Below are positions 31,725 through 42,076 of a stretch of DNA of 64,000 nucleotides, one piece after another. Positions within the stretch are counted from its first letter, which is position 1; every line of letters begins with the position of its first letter. A model generated the notes under the pieces. That model did no database searches, was not told where the DNA came from, and worked only from the letters and a program-made list of their open reading frames with translations. The DNA is from Desulfarculales bacterium UBA696 (GTDB lineage Bacteria; Desulfobacterota; Syntrophobacteria; Syntrophobacterales; Syntrophobacteraceae): contig DBMO01000037.1 in assembly GCA_002298995.1 (NCBI GenBank), positions 185,214 through 249,213 on the forward strand, read 5' to 3'. Position numbers and translations under genes: made by a program.

Positions 31725-34700
31725 ATGGCGATTCTGCATTTTAGGTCGGGTTTTTCATTTCGTAACGGCTTTCCCACCCGGCCCGTGTTTTTCGCATGCA
31801 CGGTTTTTATATCGATCTTCAGCGTGCTCGTGTCTTCTGCCTGCATATCAACGGCGCGTGCCGAGCAAGGGCAGGATCTCAAAATTACGAGAATCACACC
31901 GGCAGGGGTGGATGTTCCGGCGGGTCGGCAAATCGTATTCGAGTTCGACCGCCCGGTGGTGCCCTTGGGGAAAATGGGGCGCAGCTCATCCGAAATTCCG
32001 ATCGGCATCGAACCAGCACTTGCATGCCAGTGGAGTTGGATCAATCCAACGAGTCTTTCATGCCGGCTCGATGAAGAGCACGCAATGGCCCCAGCCACAA
32101 AATACCAGGTGACTGTCGATCCGGGAATAAAGGCCGAGGACGGGTCGGTCCTTACGGCGCGGGTCACTCACAGCTTTATCTCTCAGCGTGCCAAGGTGAC
32201 TTCCGCCAGATTTGAGAGTTGGGTTTCCCCGGTTTTGCCGACTTTCCGCGCGCAGACAAATCAGGCGGTCCAGAAAGAATCGCTCGAATCCCACCTCTAC
32301 TTCCAGGTTGTCGGCGGCGGCAGGATTGGATCGAAAGTTGTCGAAGACACCAAATACTTCACGGATAGCCCCAGCGGTACTGTCTGGCTGGTTACTCCGG
32401 CCGGTGACCTGCCGCTGGACCGGGACTGTTTTCTAGCAATCGAACCCGGAGTCGCCTCGATCAAAGGGCCAGAGCCGGGTGTTCAGAAAGGCAAGCTTGC
32501 GGATTTTCACACTCTTCCGCCCTTTCGGTTCACCGGCGTGCAGTGCACCGATCTCAGCGGTAAAGAGATAACTATTGGCGTCGAGGCGGCAGGCGCAGCA
32601 AGATCGAGATGCAACCCCGCCGGCACTATTTCGCTGCTCTTTTCTTCACCAGTGCTGCCAAGCGAAGTCGTTAAGAAAATGTCGGTCACATACGGCCCCA
32701 AAGGAACCAAGGCGGGCGCCGATGTGTGGCAGGAGGGCGATTATTCGAGGCGCAATGAGGAGCCGGCAAAGAATAAGAAGTACGAAGTATATCTCGAAAC
32801 CGCGGCTATTGCTCCTTTCACCGACTACCGCCTTCAGGCCGCTGCCAACAGCATAAAGGACGAGTTCGGAAGGCCCCTTGCCAAAGCGGTTGACATGCGC
32901 TTTTCAACCGACCACAGGCCGCCTGATCTCCACGTTTTCAAGAATATGCCGGTTCTTGAAAAAGAACTCGATACCGATCTTCCGATCCTTGCAACCAACC
33001 TCGAACAGGTTGAAATACAGTACCGCACCATCACCTCGCTGGGTGTATCCCCATCACAGACCAAAGTACTGACGGGGCCACGGAAGGTTGACGCCGTAAC
33101 CACCGTTCCCATGGAAATACGAAAACTTATCGGGGCAAAATCCGGGGTTATTACCGGCAATATTTCAAGCAAACCAGCCTTGAGCGAAAAGGACTACATG
33201 CCGAGGTGGTTTATTGGGCAGGTTACGCCTTTTCACGTTCACATCAAAGTTGGGCACTTCAATACACTTGTATGGATAACCGACCTTGCCTCGGGGCAGG
33301 CGGTGCCGGACGTCGAGGTCCGAATTCAAAAAAGCCCAAAAGAGCCCGACCCTAATTCTGAAATCCTGACCGAGGGCCGAACGGGGTCTGACGGTACGGC
33401 CGAGCTTGCGGGAACGTCCAAATTCGATCCCGAATTGAAGCTTTTCCAAAGCTACGGGACAGATACTCCGGCTATTTCGGTCTGGTGCCGCAGGGGGGAG
33501 GACCTCGCTCTCGTGCCGCTGCGCTACGATTTCATCGTGGATGCGGAAGGCTCGAACCACCAGTATATTCCATCGTATACGAGGTCGCGCCACGAACACA
33601 TCCGCGCGTGGGGCGCAACGGCCCAGGGCATCTACAAGGCGGGAGACACCGTTCAGTATAAAATTTACGTCCGGGACCAGGAAAACCGCCAATTCGTGCA
33701 GCCGCCCCATGAAGCCTACCGCCTAAAGGTGACCGACCCGACAGGTAAGCTCGTCCATCAGCGAGACAATATAAGACTTTCGGAGTTCGGGGCTTTTGAC
33801 GGCGATTTCCCGATACCGAGGAACGGCGCCGTGGGGTACTACGGCTTTCAGCTCGAATGCAATTTCGCCAAGCTCACCTTGCAGCCAATGGAAGTGCTGG
33901 TAAGCGACTTTACCACCTCGCCATTCAAGGTTACGACGACCATGAATGGGACGATTTTCGGGCTGGGCGATGAGGTGAAAGTGTCCACCCAGGCGCGGCT
34001 GCATTCCGGCGGGCCTTACGGCAGGGCCGATACGCGAGTCACCGCAACGGTTGAGACTCAGCCCTTTTCGCCCGCAAACCCCATGGCTCGGGGTTTCCGC
34101 TTCGATGTTATCGGCAGGAATGAGGATGAAGAGACAACACCCGGAGAGGTCAAGACAGTCTTCGAGACCAGGGCAAAACTAGATGATGCCGGAAATCTCG
34201 AGACCCGGTTCAACATCGGCGATAACCCCGTGCAGTATGGGCGCCTCAGTGTCGAGAGTTCCGTGAGGGATGAGCGCGGCAAATTCGTCGCCGAACGCGC
34301 CTCGGCTGTTTATTACGGGCGCGACCGCTACGTCGGGCTGCTTCAGTCCGACTGGCTGGTCGAAGAAGGGAAGACCGCGGCTGCCAAATTCATCGTAGTC
34401 GATCAGAACGGCAATACGGTCCCAGGCGTGCAAACCTCGGTTTCGGTGGAAAGGCTTGAGACAAAGGCCGCGCGCGTGAGAGGAGCCGGTGACGCTTATC
34501 CTGCCCAGTACGAAAAAGAATGGGTGCCGATTGAAAATATTGACCTTGTGTCTGGTGACGAACAGAAGAGCTTTGAATTCACCCCGAAACAATCCGGCAC
34601 CATAAGGATCACGGCGAAGGTTGACGATACGCGCGGCCGGGCTCACCAGACATCGATTCAGCGCTGGGTCACCGGAAAGGGAATGGTGGTTTGGGAATCG

Positions 34701-37568
34701 CCTGAAGGAAATCTGCTCAACATCTATCCCGAAAAAGAAGAATATCGCGTGGGAGAAACCGCAAAGTTTCTTGTGCAGAACCCCTATCCGGGAGCTAAAG
34801 CGCTGATAACCGTCGAGCGGTTCGGCACCATCGATCATTGGGTAAAGACACTTGAGAACAGCGCGGAAGTTATCGAGATTCCCGTTCTGCCAGACTATCT
34901 GCCCGGATTCTACGCCTCGGTGATGGTAATGTCACCGCGGGTCGAAAAGCCTCTTGGGCCGGGCGGTGAGGACCTGGGCAAACCGGCCTTCCGCCTCGGG
35001 TACGCTAAACTCCAGGTAAAGGACCAGTACAAGGAAATCGTTGTACAGTGCAAGACGGACAAGGAGGTCTACAAACCGCGCGAGACGGTTGAACTCGAAT
35101 TCGATGGGCGCCTCAAGAATCCCGAAGCCGGCAAGAACGCTCCCATAGAGATTGCCGTCACGGTGCTCGACGAGGCGGTATTCGACCTTCTCAAACAAAA
35201 GAAACAGGCGTTCGATCCATACCAGGGTTTTTACCACCTGGAGGAACTCGACCTCCAAAACTACAATCTCATAATGCAGCTTGTAGGGCGCGAGAAGTAT
35301 GAAAAGAAGGGCGCCAGTCCTGCAGCAGGTGCGGGTTTCGACCTCAGTATGCGGTCGGTTTTCAAATTCGTGAGCTACTGGAACCCATCCCTTCGGCTCG
35401 ACCCTGAGGGAAAGGCGAAGGTAAAGTTCCAGCTTCCGGACAATCTTACCGGATGGCGCGTCCTGGCAATGGCGGTCACCCCCGAGGACCGCATGGGCCT
35501 CGGCGAAACCACTTTCAAGGTAAACCAGTCAACCGAGATCCGCCCGGTCATGCCCAACCAGGTTCTCGAAGGGGATACATTTTCCGCCGGGTTCTCCTTG
35601 ATGAACCGGACCAACGAAACCCGCACCATAGAGGTAAAAATTACCGCCGAAGGTCCGTGTGAGCCAGCGGAAGCCGCGCCCGGCGGAGGCGCCGGAGTTG
35701 GAATAACTGAAAGAATTACGGCCGAGCCTTACAAACGTTACACAGTCAGGCTCCCGCTCAAGTCCACGGGCCCCGGCGAAATCAGCCTTTCCGCGCAGGC
35801 CGGAGACGAGCGTGACAAGGACGGCATGCGCCATACTCTCAAGGTCCTGAAGCGCAAACCGCGGGAAGTCGCGGCAGCGCACGGCAGCATTGTTTCGGGC
35901 GAGGCAACCGAGAAAATAGCGTTTCCCGAGAACATGCGCCCCGATGCGAGCCTTGTCAGCGTGGTCCTTGCCGCGACCGTCCTTAGAGAGCTTGACGGGG
36001 TTGTAGCATATATGAAGGAGTACCCCTACGAGTGCTGGGAGCAAAAGCTCAGTCGGGCAGTCCTGGCGGGGGCTTTTCAAAAACTTGCTCCTTATCTGCC
36101 CAAAACGGTCGCCTGGGAAGGCAGTTCCGCGGCGGCCGACCGGATGCTGGGAATGGCTGCGGAATTCCAGGCCCCAAACGGAGGAATGGCTTTCTATACG
36201 CCCAAGGATGATTTCGTGAGCCCGTACCTTAGCGCGTTCACAGCTGTTGGTTTCAACTGGCTGAAAGAGTTCGGACATGCTCCTCCAGCGCCCGTCGAGG
36301 AAAAGCTGCAAAACTATCTGCGGGAGCTTTTAAAGCGCGACGACCAGAAAAGTGAGATCGGCCCCGCAATAACTGACGTTCGTGCCGTGGCGCTGATGGC
36401 GCTGGCTCAGTCCGGAAAGATTAAATTTACCGATCTGGAGCGCTACTGGAAGCAATTCCCGCAGATGAGTCTTTTCGGGAAGGCAAATTTCCTGAGTGCT
36501 GCAACGTTTATTCCCGAGGCCGGCGCGATGCGCCGTGATGCCGTCAAGGACATTCTTGCCCATGCCGACCAGAGCGCCGGGACGATACGGTTTACAGTGC
36601 CATCTGATTCGGTCTTCCGCTTTATCCTCTCATCTGGTCCGAGGGACAGCTCGGCGATTCTGCTCTCCTTGTTGTCATTGGCGGGATCCGATCCATCGGC
36701 TTTCGAGGCCGGGGACATCCCCGTGCGCCTGATGCGCTCTATATCCCTGGGCAGAAAAAGCCGCGACCACTGGGCATCCACTCAGGAAAACGTTTTCGCA
36801 GCCATGGCTGCTCTGCGCTATGCCGGCATATATGAAGCTTCGCAGCCGAATATGAGCGCTAACGTGTCACTGGATCAGAAAGCTCTGGGTGAGGCGCGGT
36901 TCGATTCGCTTACCGCCCCGCCGGCCGAATTGGAATATCGTCCCACGGAGAGCGACAAGGGGCGAAAGGCGACCGTTACTGTCAGGAAGGAAGGCGATGG
37001 GAGGCTCTATTATTCGACAAGGTTCTCTTATGCGCCGATCGAGTCATCTGCCGATGAGGTAAATGCCGGAATCGAGATCCACAGGGAGTATAGCGTCGAG
37101 CGGGACGGCAAGTGGGTATTGCTGCAAAATTCCATGGAGATCAAAACGGGCGATCTCGTCCGGATCGATCTTTTCGTCTCGCTTCCCGCGGAACGCTATT
37201 TCGTGGTGGTTGACGACCCGGTTCCCGGCGGCCTTGAGCCTGTCAGCAGGGAACTGGCCACGGCCTCGGAAATTGATGCCGCAAAGGCAGAGTCGGATTA
37301 CGATCCCAAGTCGCTTCGAGGCAAGTATTCAGATTGGCGCAAATACGGTGCTTCACGCTGGAGCTTCTACCACAAGGAACTCCGGCACGACAGCGCCCGG
37401 TTTTATTCCGAGCGGCTCGGCGCGGGAAGGTATTACCTATCCTACACTGCCCAGGCAATTGCGCCGGGACTTTTTTACGCAATGCCGGCCAGGGCCGAGG
37501 AAATGTACGATCCGGATGTTTACGGAAGAAGCTTGCCGGCCCAGTTGAAGGTACAAGCGGCGGAGTAG
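31725..37568 (+). CDS. Bacterial alpha-2-macroglobulin-like protease inhibitor
   Basis: A 1947-residue secreted or membrane-anchored protein. The N-terminus has a hydrophobic segment (FFACTVFISIFSVLVSS) followed by AC and ARAEQ, readable as a lipobox or a signal peptidase I site. A chain of MG beta-domains follows, with the Asn-Leu-Thr-Gly-Trp-Arg (NLTGWR) motif typical of A2M at the end of the MG region, and the thioester motif CWEQ at C1437-Q1440 inside YPYECWEQKLSRAV. In this family a protease cleaving the bait region triggers thioester capture. GGAGG precedes the ATG. It is followed 1 bp later by pbpC, the usual partner, suggesting defence of peptidoglycan and periplasm when the outer membrane is breached. 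Confidence 0.93.
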   Translation: MAILHFRSGFSFRNGFPTRPVFFACTVFISIFSVLVSSACISTARAEQGQDLKITRITPAGVDVPAGRQIVFEFDRPVVPLGKMGRSSSEIPIGIEPALACQWSWINPTSLSCRLDEEHAMAPATKYQVTVDPGIKAEDGSVLTARVTHSFISQRAKVTSARFESWVSPVLPTFRAQTNQAVQKESLESHLYFQVVGGGRIGSKVVEDTKYFTDSPSGTVWLVTPAGDLPLDRDCFLAIEPGVASIKGPEPGVQKGKLADFHTLPPFRFTGVQCTDLSGKEITIGVEAAGAARSRCNPAGTISLLFSSPVLPSEVVKKMSVTYGPKGTKAGADVWQEGDYSRRNEEPAKNKKYEVYLETAAIAPFTDYRLQAAANSIKDEFGRPLAKAVDMRFSTDHRPPDLHVFKNMPVLEKELDTDLPILATNLEQVEIQYRTITSLGVSPSQTKVLTGPRKVDAVTTVPMEIRKLIGAKSGVITGNISSKPALSEKDYMPRWFIGQVTPFHVHIKVGHFNTLVWITDLASGQAVPDVEVRIQKSPKEPDPNSEILTEGRTGSDGTAELAGTSKFDPELKLFQSYGTDTPAISVWCRRGEDLALVPLRYDFIVDAEGSNHQYIPSYTRSRHEHIRAWGATAQGIYKAGDTVQYKIYVRDQENRQFVQPPHEAYRLKVTDPTGKLVHQRDNIRLSEFGAFDGDFPIPRNGAVGYYGFQLECNFAKLTLQPMEVLVSDFTTSPFKVTTTMNGTIFGLGDEVKVSTQARLHSGGPYGRADTRVTATVETQPFSPANPMARGFRFDVIGRNEDEETTPGEVKTVFETRAKLDDAGNLETRFNIGDNPVQYGRLSVESSVRDERGKFVAERASAVYYGRDRYVGLLQSDWLVEEGKTAAAKFIVVDQNGNTVPGVQTSVSVERLETKAARVRGAGDAYPAQYEKEWVPIENIDLVSGDEQKSFEFTPKQSGTIRITAKVDDTRGRAHQTSIQRWVTGKGMVVWESPEGNLLNIYPEKEEYRVGETAKFLVQNPYPGAKALITVERFGTIDHWVKTLENSAEVIEIPVLPDYLPGFYASVMVMSPRVEKPLGPGGEDLGKPAFRLGYAKLQVKDQYKEIVVQCKTDKEVYKPRETVELEFDGRLKNPEAGKNAPIEIAVTVLDEAVFDLLKQKKQAFDPYQGFYHLEELDLQNYNLIMQLVGREKYEKKGASPAAGAGFDLSMRSVFKFVSYWNPSLRLDPEGKAKVKFQLPDNLTGWRVLAMAVTPEDRMGLGETTFKVNQSTEIRPVMPNQVLEGDTFSAGFSLMNRTNETRTIEVKITAEGPCEPAEAAPGGGAGVGITERITAEPYKRYTVRLPLKSTGPGEISLSAQAGDERDKDGMRHTLKVLKRKPREVAAAHGSIVSGEATEKIAFPENMRPDASLVSVVLAATVLRELDGVVAYMKEYPYECWEQKLSRAVLAGAFQKLAPYLPKTVAWEGSSAAADRMLGMAAEFQAPNGGMAFYTPKDDFVSPYLSAFTAVGFNWLKEFGHAPPAPVEEKLQNYLRELLKRDDQKSEIGPAITDVRAVALMALAQSGKIKFTDLERYWKQFPQMSLFGKANFLSAATFIPEAGAMRRDAVKDILAHADQSAGTIRFTVPSDSVFRFILSSGPRDSSAILLSLLSLAGSDPSAFEAGDIPVRLMRSISLGRKSRDHWASTQENVFAAMAALRYAGIYEASQPNMSANVSLDQKALGEARFDSLTAPPAELEYRPTESDKGRKATVTVRKEGDGRLYYSTRFSYAPIESSADEVNAGIEIHREYSVERDGKWVLLQNSMEIKTGDLVRIDLFVSLPAERYFVVVDDPVPGGLEPVSRELATASEIDAAKAESDYDPKSLRGKYSDWRKYGASRWSFYHKELRHDSARFYSERLGAGRYYLSYTAQAIAPGLFYAMPARAEEMYDPDVYGRSLPAQLKVQAAE

Positions 37569-37569
37569 C

Positions 37570-39816
37570 ATGCCGAGAATGAAGTTGCCGCTAAGTCGGT
37601 TTTCGATCGTATGCCTGTTTGTCTTGGGGAGCTTTTCCGCGGGTCTTTCGTGGAAAACTCTCCGAGACCTGCGGCCGCTGACCGCATCACTCGATGTTGG
37701 GGATTCTGAGATTCGTAAACCCTGCGTTGTGGACCGGTATGGAAATTTTCTTTCCGTAACCCATCAAAACCGCTGGAACACTTTCAATAAGCCCCTGCAT
37801 GATTTTCCAGACCTGCTACACACATCATTTATCGAATCCGAGGACAGGCGTTTCTATATCCATGGTGGGGTTGACTGGTTCGCGCGGTTGCATGCGCTTG
37901 TGCAAAACATCCGCGCCATGCGTGCGGTTCGTGGGGCCAGCACCATCTCCGAGCAGGTCGTAAGGATGCTGCATCCAAGGCCGCGTACGGTGTGGTCGCG
38001 CTGGCTGGAAGGATTTGAAGCCGCCAATCTGGAGAAGCAATTTTCCAAAAGCGAAATCCTCGAATTCTATCTGAACCAGGTTCCATACGGACACCAGCGT
38101 CGTGGAGTTGCAGAGGCGGCAAAATTTTACTTCGACAGGGACCTGGATACCCTTTCTCCGCGGGAAATTCTTGCTCTGGTCGTGCTGGTGCGCGCGCCGT
38201 CGAGCCTGGACCTGCGCCGCGCCCCGAAAGCTCTTGAGAGGAGCATCGCAAGGCTTGCGGCTCATTTGCGGGATCGCGGCACGCTAAGCTCTGACGAGTA
38301 TAATGCCGCCCTCTCCGGCAGATTTGAATTTGCCAGGTCGAACAGGGTGATCGAAGCGACTCATTTTGTTCAAAACATTTTCAAGACCGTCCCCCCGGAA
38401 ATCCTCGGGCAGAGCGGCACGCTGACAAGCACCCTCGATGGCGACATTCAGGAAAAGGTGAGTCATATCCTCGACAGCCGCCTTGAAAACCTGAGGGGGA
38501 GCGACGTTAGAAACGGTGCGGTTCTCGTTGCCGATAATTCGACCGGGGAGGTCCTGGCCTGGGCGAGCGGGAGTCTTTCGGGCGCGGATTCGAGTGGGTG
38601 GATGGATGCAGTCATTATTCCACGGCAGCCGGGATCGAGTCTCAAACCCTTTCTTTATGCGCTTGCAATCGAAATGGGGTGGGGTCCGGCAACGCTGATC
38701 GACGATTCTCCGTTGGCCCAGCCGGTGCGCTCGGGATTGCACAGCTTCCATAACTACAGCAGGACCCACTACGGTCCGCTACGCCTGCGGGAGGCTCTCG
38801 GGAACTCCCTTAACACCCCGGCTGTAAGGACAATTCAGTTCACCGGAACGGGACGCTTTCTTGAATGGCTTCATCTGCTGGGAATTCGCAGCCTTACGCA
38901 ATCCGCCGACTTCTATGGGCAGGGGCTTGCGCTTGGCGACGGGGAGGTGAGCCTGTTCGAGCTAGTTCAGGCCTACTCGGTACTTGCGCGCCGTGGTGAA
39001 TTTCGAAAGCTCAGGGTGCTCTCGGAGGCGTACGAGCCGCCGGGTGAGCCGCGAACGGTCATGGACCAAAAATCGGCGGCGCTCATCACGGACATTCTCT
39101 CCGACCCACAGTCGCGCCGGTTAGAATTCGGAGAGGGACATCTTTTGAGATTTCCTGTCCAGACAGCTGTCAAGACCGGCACCTCGACCGACCACAAGGA
39201 CTGTTGGGCGGTGGGCTACACCGACAGGCTCACGGTAGGGGTCTGGATGGGAAACCTAGACCGCCGTCCGACAAGGGGAATTACCGGTGCAATAGGCCCG
39301 GCCCTCGTGCTGAGGTCTGTATTCGCCGAGCTGAACCGCTACGCCGATTCGCCTGTCCCGCAATCCGCGGGGGGGCTCAAAAAGCTGGAGGTTTGCGCCG
39401 TCAGCGGACTGCTTCCGAAATCCGACTGCCCCCGCATCACGGAAGTATTTAACGATCAAAACGCCCCTGCTGATGTTTGCGCTGGTCATGGGGCGTATTT
39501 AAAAGCCGCCGTGCTTAACAAACCTGGCGATGGGAATGGCGATGCTGTCAGGCTCTTGCAGCCGGTAGACGGGCTTCAGGTTGTGATCGATCCCCGTATT
39601 CCCTTGCAGTCTCAGGCGCTCGCCTTCAAACTTCCAAAAGCAGCGGCTGCATCGAAGGTCGAGTGGATACTTGATGGCGAAATGGCCGGCAGAACCAGCG
39701 GACGCAAGTTCTTGTGGTCCCTTTCGCGTGGAACTCACTTCGTGAAGGCAAGGTTCTGGCGAGGCGCCGATGAGCAGCCTGCCGAGACGCCGGAAGTGAG
39801 CTTCACGGTAAAATAG
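37570..39816 (+). CDS. pbpC: Penicillin-binding protein 1C (peptidoglycan glycosyltransferase/transpeptidase-like)
   Basis: The 748 residues contain an N-terminal membrane anchor (FSIVCLFVLGSFSAGLSW); a GT51 glycosyltransferase domain with SEDRRFYIHGGVDWFA, ASTISEQVVRML and LEFYLNQVPYG; a transpeptidase domain with S356-S-L-K359, an SLNTP motif and K535-T-G-T; and a C-terminal BiPBP_C-like beta domain. PbpC proteins bind penicillin poorly and are paired with alpha-2-macroglobulin in many Gram-negatives, as here. ATG 37570 lies 1 bp after the upstream stop; ATG 37579 is an alternative. Confidence 0.93.
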   Translation: MPRMKLPLSRFSIVCLFVLGSFSAGLSWKTLRDLRPLTASLDVGDSEIRKPCVVDRYGNFLSVTHQNRWNTFNKPLHDFPDLLHTSFIESEDRRFYIHGGVDWFARLHALVQNIRAMRAVRGASTISEQVVRMLHPRPRTVWSRWLEGFEAANLEKQFSKSEILEFYLNQVPYGHQRRGVAEAAKFYFDRDLDTLSPREILALVVLVRAPSSLDLRRAPKALERSIARLAAHLRDRGTLSSDEYNAALSGRFEFARSNRVIEATHFVQNIFKTVPPEILGQSGTLTSTLDGDIQEKVSHILDSRLENLRGSDVRNGAVLVADNSTGEVLAWASGSLSGADSSGWMDAVIIPRQPGSSLKPFLYALAIEMGWGPATLIDDSPLAQPVRSGLHSFHNYSRTHYGPLRLREALGNSLNTPAVRTIQFTGTGRFLEWLHLLGIRSLTQSADFYGQGLALGDGEVSLFELVQAYSVLARRGEFRKLRVLSEAYEPPGEPRTVMDQKSAALITDILSDPQSRRLEFGEGHLLRFPVQTAVKTGTSTDHKDCWAVGYTDRLTVGVWMGNLDRRPTRGITGAIGPALVLRSVFAELNRYADSPVPQSAGGLKKLEVCAVSGLLPKSDCPRITEVFNDQNAPADVCAGHGAYLKAAVLNKPGDGNGDAVRLLQPVDGLQVVIDPRIPLQSQALAFKLPKAAAASKVEWILDGEMAGRTSGRKFLWSLSRGTHFVKARFWRGADEQPAETPEVSFTVK

Positions 39817-39939
39817 CCTCGCATCATGGGTAATCGTTTTCAGTCCGTATATCCTACCGGAAAAGTCCGCTAATACAATCCCTTCACAACCAATTAACAA
39901 TGGTTACTCTTATCAGCAGGATGGGTGAGGATCTCCAAT

Positions 39940-40743
39940 ATGAATAGCGATATAAGGCTGTCTTGCGCAAGACTCATTTTAATCAGCATTTCAGCATGTT
40001 ACCTCTTATCAGGTTGCTTTTCGACTGGTAGAGCTTTCTCGGGTCCGACAAATTACCGGAACAGCTTTAATGGGTGGACGGTCAGGGTGATAAGTCCTCA
40101 GGAGATCGAAAGGCTGGGCGAAAGAGACATGGATATTAGTCCCAGTGTCGCCAGGCGGATTCTCGCAAAGCTTAACGCGCGCGATTTCGACTATATCGAG
40201 AAGGACATTAAAGAAGGCAGACCTATCAGGGTGCCAAATGATTTCACGGCGTTCAAGTCCTGGACCCCGATGCCGGGATACATTCCTGAAGTCCGAAATC
40301 TCCCTCAGTTCATATTAATAGTGAAGGACATTCCGTTTATCGGATGGTACGAGAACGGGAGGCTTGTTGACGACACCTATATCTGTGTCGGGAAAAAGGA
40401 CGACTTGACAAGAGCCGGCGTCTATTCGGTGAAAGACAAGGACGCAGACCACATATCAAGAAGTTATAAGAACGCCTACGGGGAACCTTCTCCAATGCCC
40501 TTTGCGCTCCGCATATACGAGGCTGTATGGATTCACGCCGGTGACATAGAAGGGGGATATTGCTCGCATGGATGCGTGAATCTTCCAATCGCTCCCGCCA
40601 CAAGGCTTTTCGACTGGGCAACGCCGGGCGTTCCCGTCGTCATAGTGGAATCGCTCGACCAGGTCCCGGTCGTTATTGCCCAAAACAGGTCGAATTGCAC
40701 ACTATTCGCATCCGCCTGTGCGAGGCCAATCGCGCGTTCGTGA
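39940..40743 (+). CDS. L,D-transpeptidase (YkuD) lipoprotein
   Basis: A 267-residue protein with a lipoprotein signal (hydrophobic stretch ending LLSGC) and a C-terminal YkuD domain. The catalytic motif is WIHAGDIEGGYCSHGCVNLP, with nucleophile C212 and the conserved His two residues before it. The Arg often found after C-V/I is Asn. Members form 3-3 peptidoglycan cross-links or attach proteins to peptidoglycan. ATG 39940 with GAGG 9 nt upstream is preferred to the in-frame GTG at 39925. Its stop overlaps the GTG start of the following MFS gene. Confidence 0.85.
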   Translation: MNSDIRLSCARLILISISACYLLSGCFSTGRAFSGPTNYRNSFNGWTVRVISPQEIERLGERDMDISPSVARRILAKLNARDFDYIEKDIKEGRPIRVPNDFTAFKSWTPMPGYIPEVRNLPQFILIVKDIPFIGWYENGRLVDDTYICVGKKDDLTRAGVYSVKDKDADHISRSYKNAYGEPSPMPFALRIYEAVWIHAGDIEGGYCSHGCVNLPIAPATRLFDWATPGVPVVIVESLDQVPVVIAQNRSNCTLFASACARPIARS

Positions 40744-41981
40744 AAAAGCAATCCGATATCTCAATTCTGTTTACCACCCGAATGCTGCGCCTGTTTGCCT
40801 ACGGGGCGCTCTCCGTAATCCTGCTGCTATACCTGTCAGTTATCGGACTAAGCGATACCCAAATAGGTGTGCTGCTGAGCCTTACCCTTATAGGGGATAC
40901 GGTCATATCGCTGTGGCTGACGACAAGGGCCGACTGCACGGGAAGGCGCAAAATGCTGGTGGTTGGGTCCGGGCTGATGGTATTCGGCGGAATGCTCTTC
41001 GCGCTTTCATCGAGCTTCTGGGTGCTCCTGCTTGCCGCGACAATAGGCGTGATCAGTCCGAGTGGATACGAGGTCGGCCCGTTTCTATCGGTCGAGCAGT
41101 CGGCCCTTTCAAGCATTGTACCGGATGAGAAGCGAACGGGGGTATTTGCGTGGTACAACCTGGCGGGGTCTTTTACGACCGCAACCGGCGCCCTGGTTTC
41201 CGGAATGCTCGTTCAGGGACTGCAAGGGGCCGGAGTTGTTCCGATCCACGCCTATCGCGTGGTGGTGGTCTGCTATGGGGTTATAGGGGTAGTACTTGCT
41301 GTTCTTTTTATGCGCTTGTCCCCAAAAGTTGAGGCCCCGGCAGTGGATCCATGTGAGATTTCAGAAGAATTCAAGAAAAGGTTTGGCCTGCACCAGTCAA
41401 AGAAAGTTGTATTGAAGCTCTCAGCGCTTTTCTCGCTGGATGCCTTTGCCGGAGGGTTCGTCCTGCAAAGCATTGTCGCATACTGGTTCTTCGTGCGCTT
41501 TGGGATGGAGCCGGCAGGGCTTGGGGCGGTCTTTTTCGGGGCAAACGTGCTGGCCGGAATTTCGGCTTTGTCGGCTGCCTGGATCGCTTCGAAAATCGGG
41601 CTTATTAGAACCATGGTCTACACACACATTCCCTCCAACGTGCTCCTTATTCTTGTGCCGCTCATGCCGAATCTCAATATGGCGATAGTTATGCTCCTGC
41701 TGCGCTTCAGCATATCCCAGATGGATGTACCGGCGCGCCAATCTTACGTAATGGCGGTGGTAAAGGCCGATGAGCGCTCTGCCGCGGCTGGAATTACGGG
41801 AATCGCAAGAACTGTCGGAGCATCGATATCGCCCGTTATTGCCGGCCCGCTCCTTGGCGCAGGGGCATTTTTCGCGAGCTTTCCGTTCTTTATCAGCGGT
41901 GGCCTGAAGATTGTCTACGATCTGCTCCTGTACCACAGTTTCAGGAAGTCGCCTCCACCAGACGAAATTACGCCGAGCTAA
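40740..41981 (+). CDS. Major facilitator superfamily transporter
   Basis: A 413-residue integral membrane protein with about 12 hydrophobic segments in two halves separated by a charged loop (EISEEFKKRFGLHQSKK). The loop between the second and third segments, TTRADCTGRRKMLV, is the MFS motif A equivalent. A substrate cannot be predicted. The GTG at 40740 forms a GTGA overlap with the L,D-transpeptidase stop, suggesting translational coupling; upstream in-frame starts lie inside that gene and encode non-MFS sequence. Confidence 0.82.
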   Translation: MKKQSDISILFTTRMLRLFAYGALSVILLLYLSVIGLSDTQIGVLLSLTLIGDTVISLWLTTRADCTGRRKMLVVGSGLMVFGGMLFALSSSFWVLLLAATIGVISPSGYEVGPFLSVEQSALSSIVPDEKRTGVFAWYNLAGSFTTATGALVSGMLVQGLQGAGVVPIHAYRVVVVCYGVIGVVLAVLFMRLSPKVEAPAVDPCEISEEFKKRFGLHQSKKVVLKLSALFSLDAFAGGFVLQSIVAYWFFVRFGMEPAGLGAVFFGANVLAGISALSAAWIASKIGLIRTMVYTHIPSNVLLILVPLMPNLNMAIVMLLLRFSISQMDVPARQSYVMAVVKADERSAAAGITGIARTVGASISPVIAGPLLGAGAFFASFPFFISGGLKIVYDLLLYHSFRKSPPPDEITPS

Positions 41982-42076
41982 GGGGAAGACAGGAATCCCA
42001 GCTTCGTACACTCCCGATTTTCTATGCTTGGTGATTACTTTTCTGAGAGAGAATAATTTGTGAAAAGGATAAGGCA

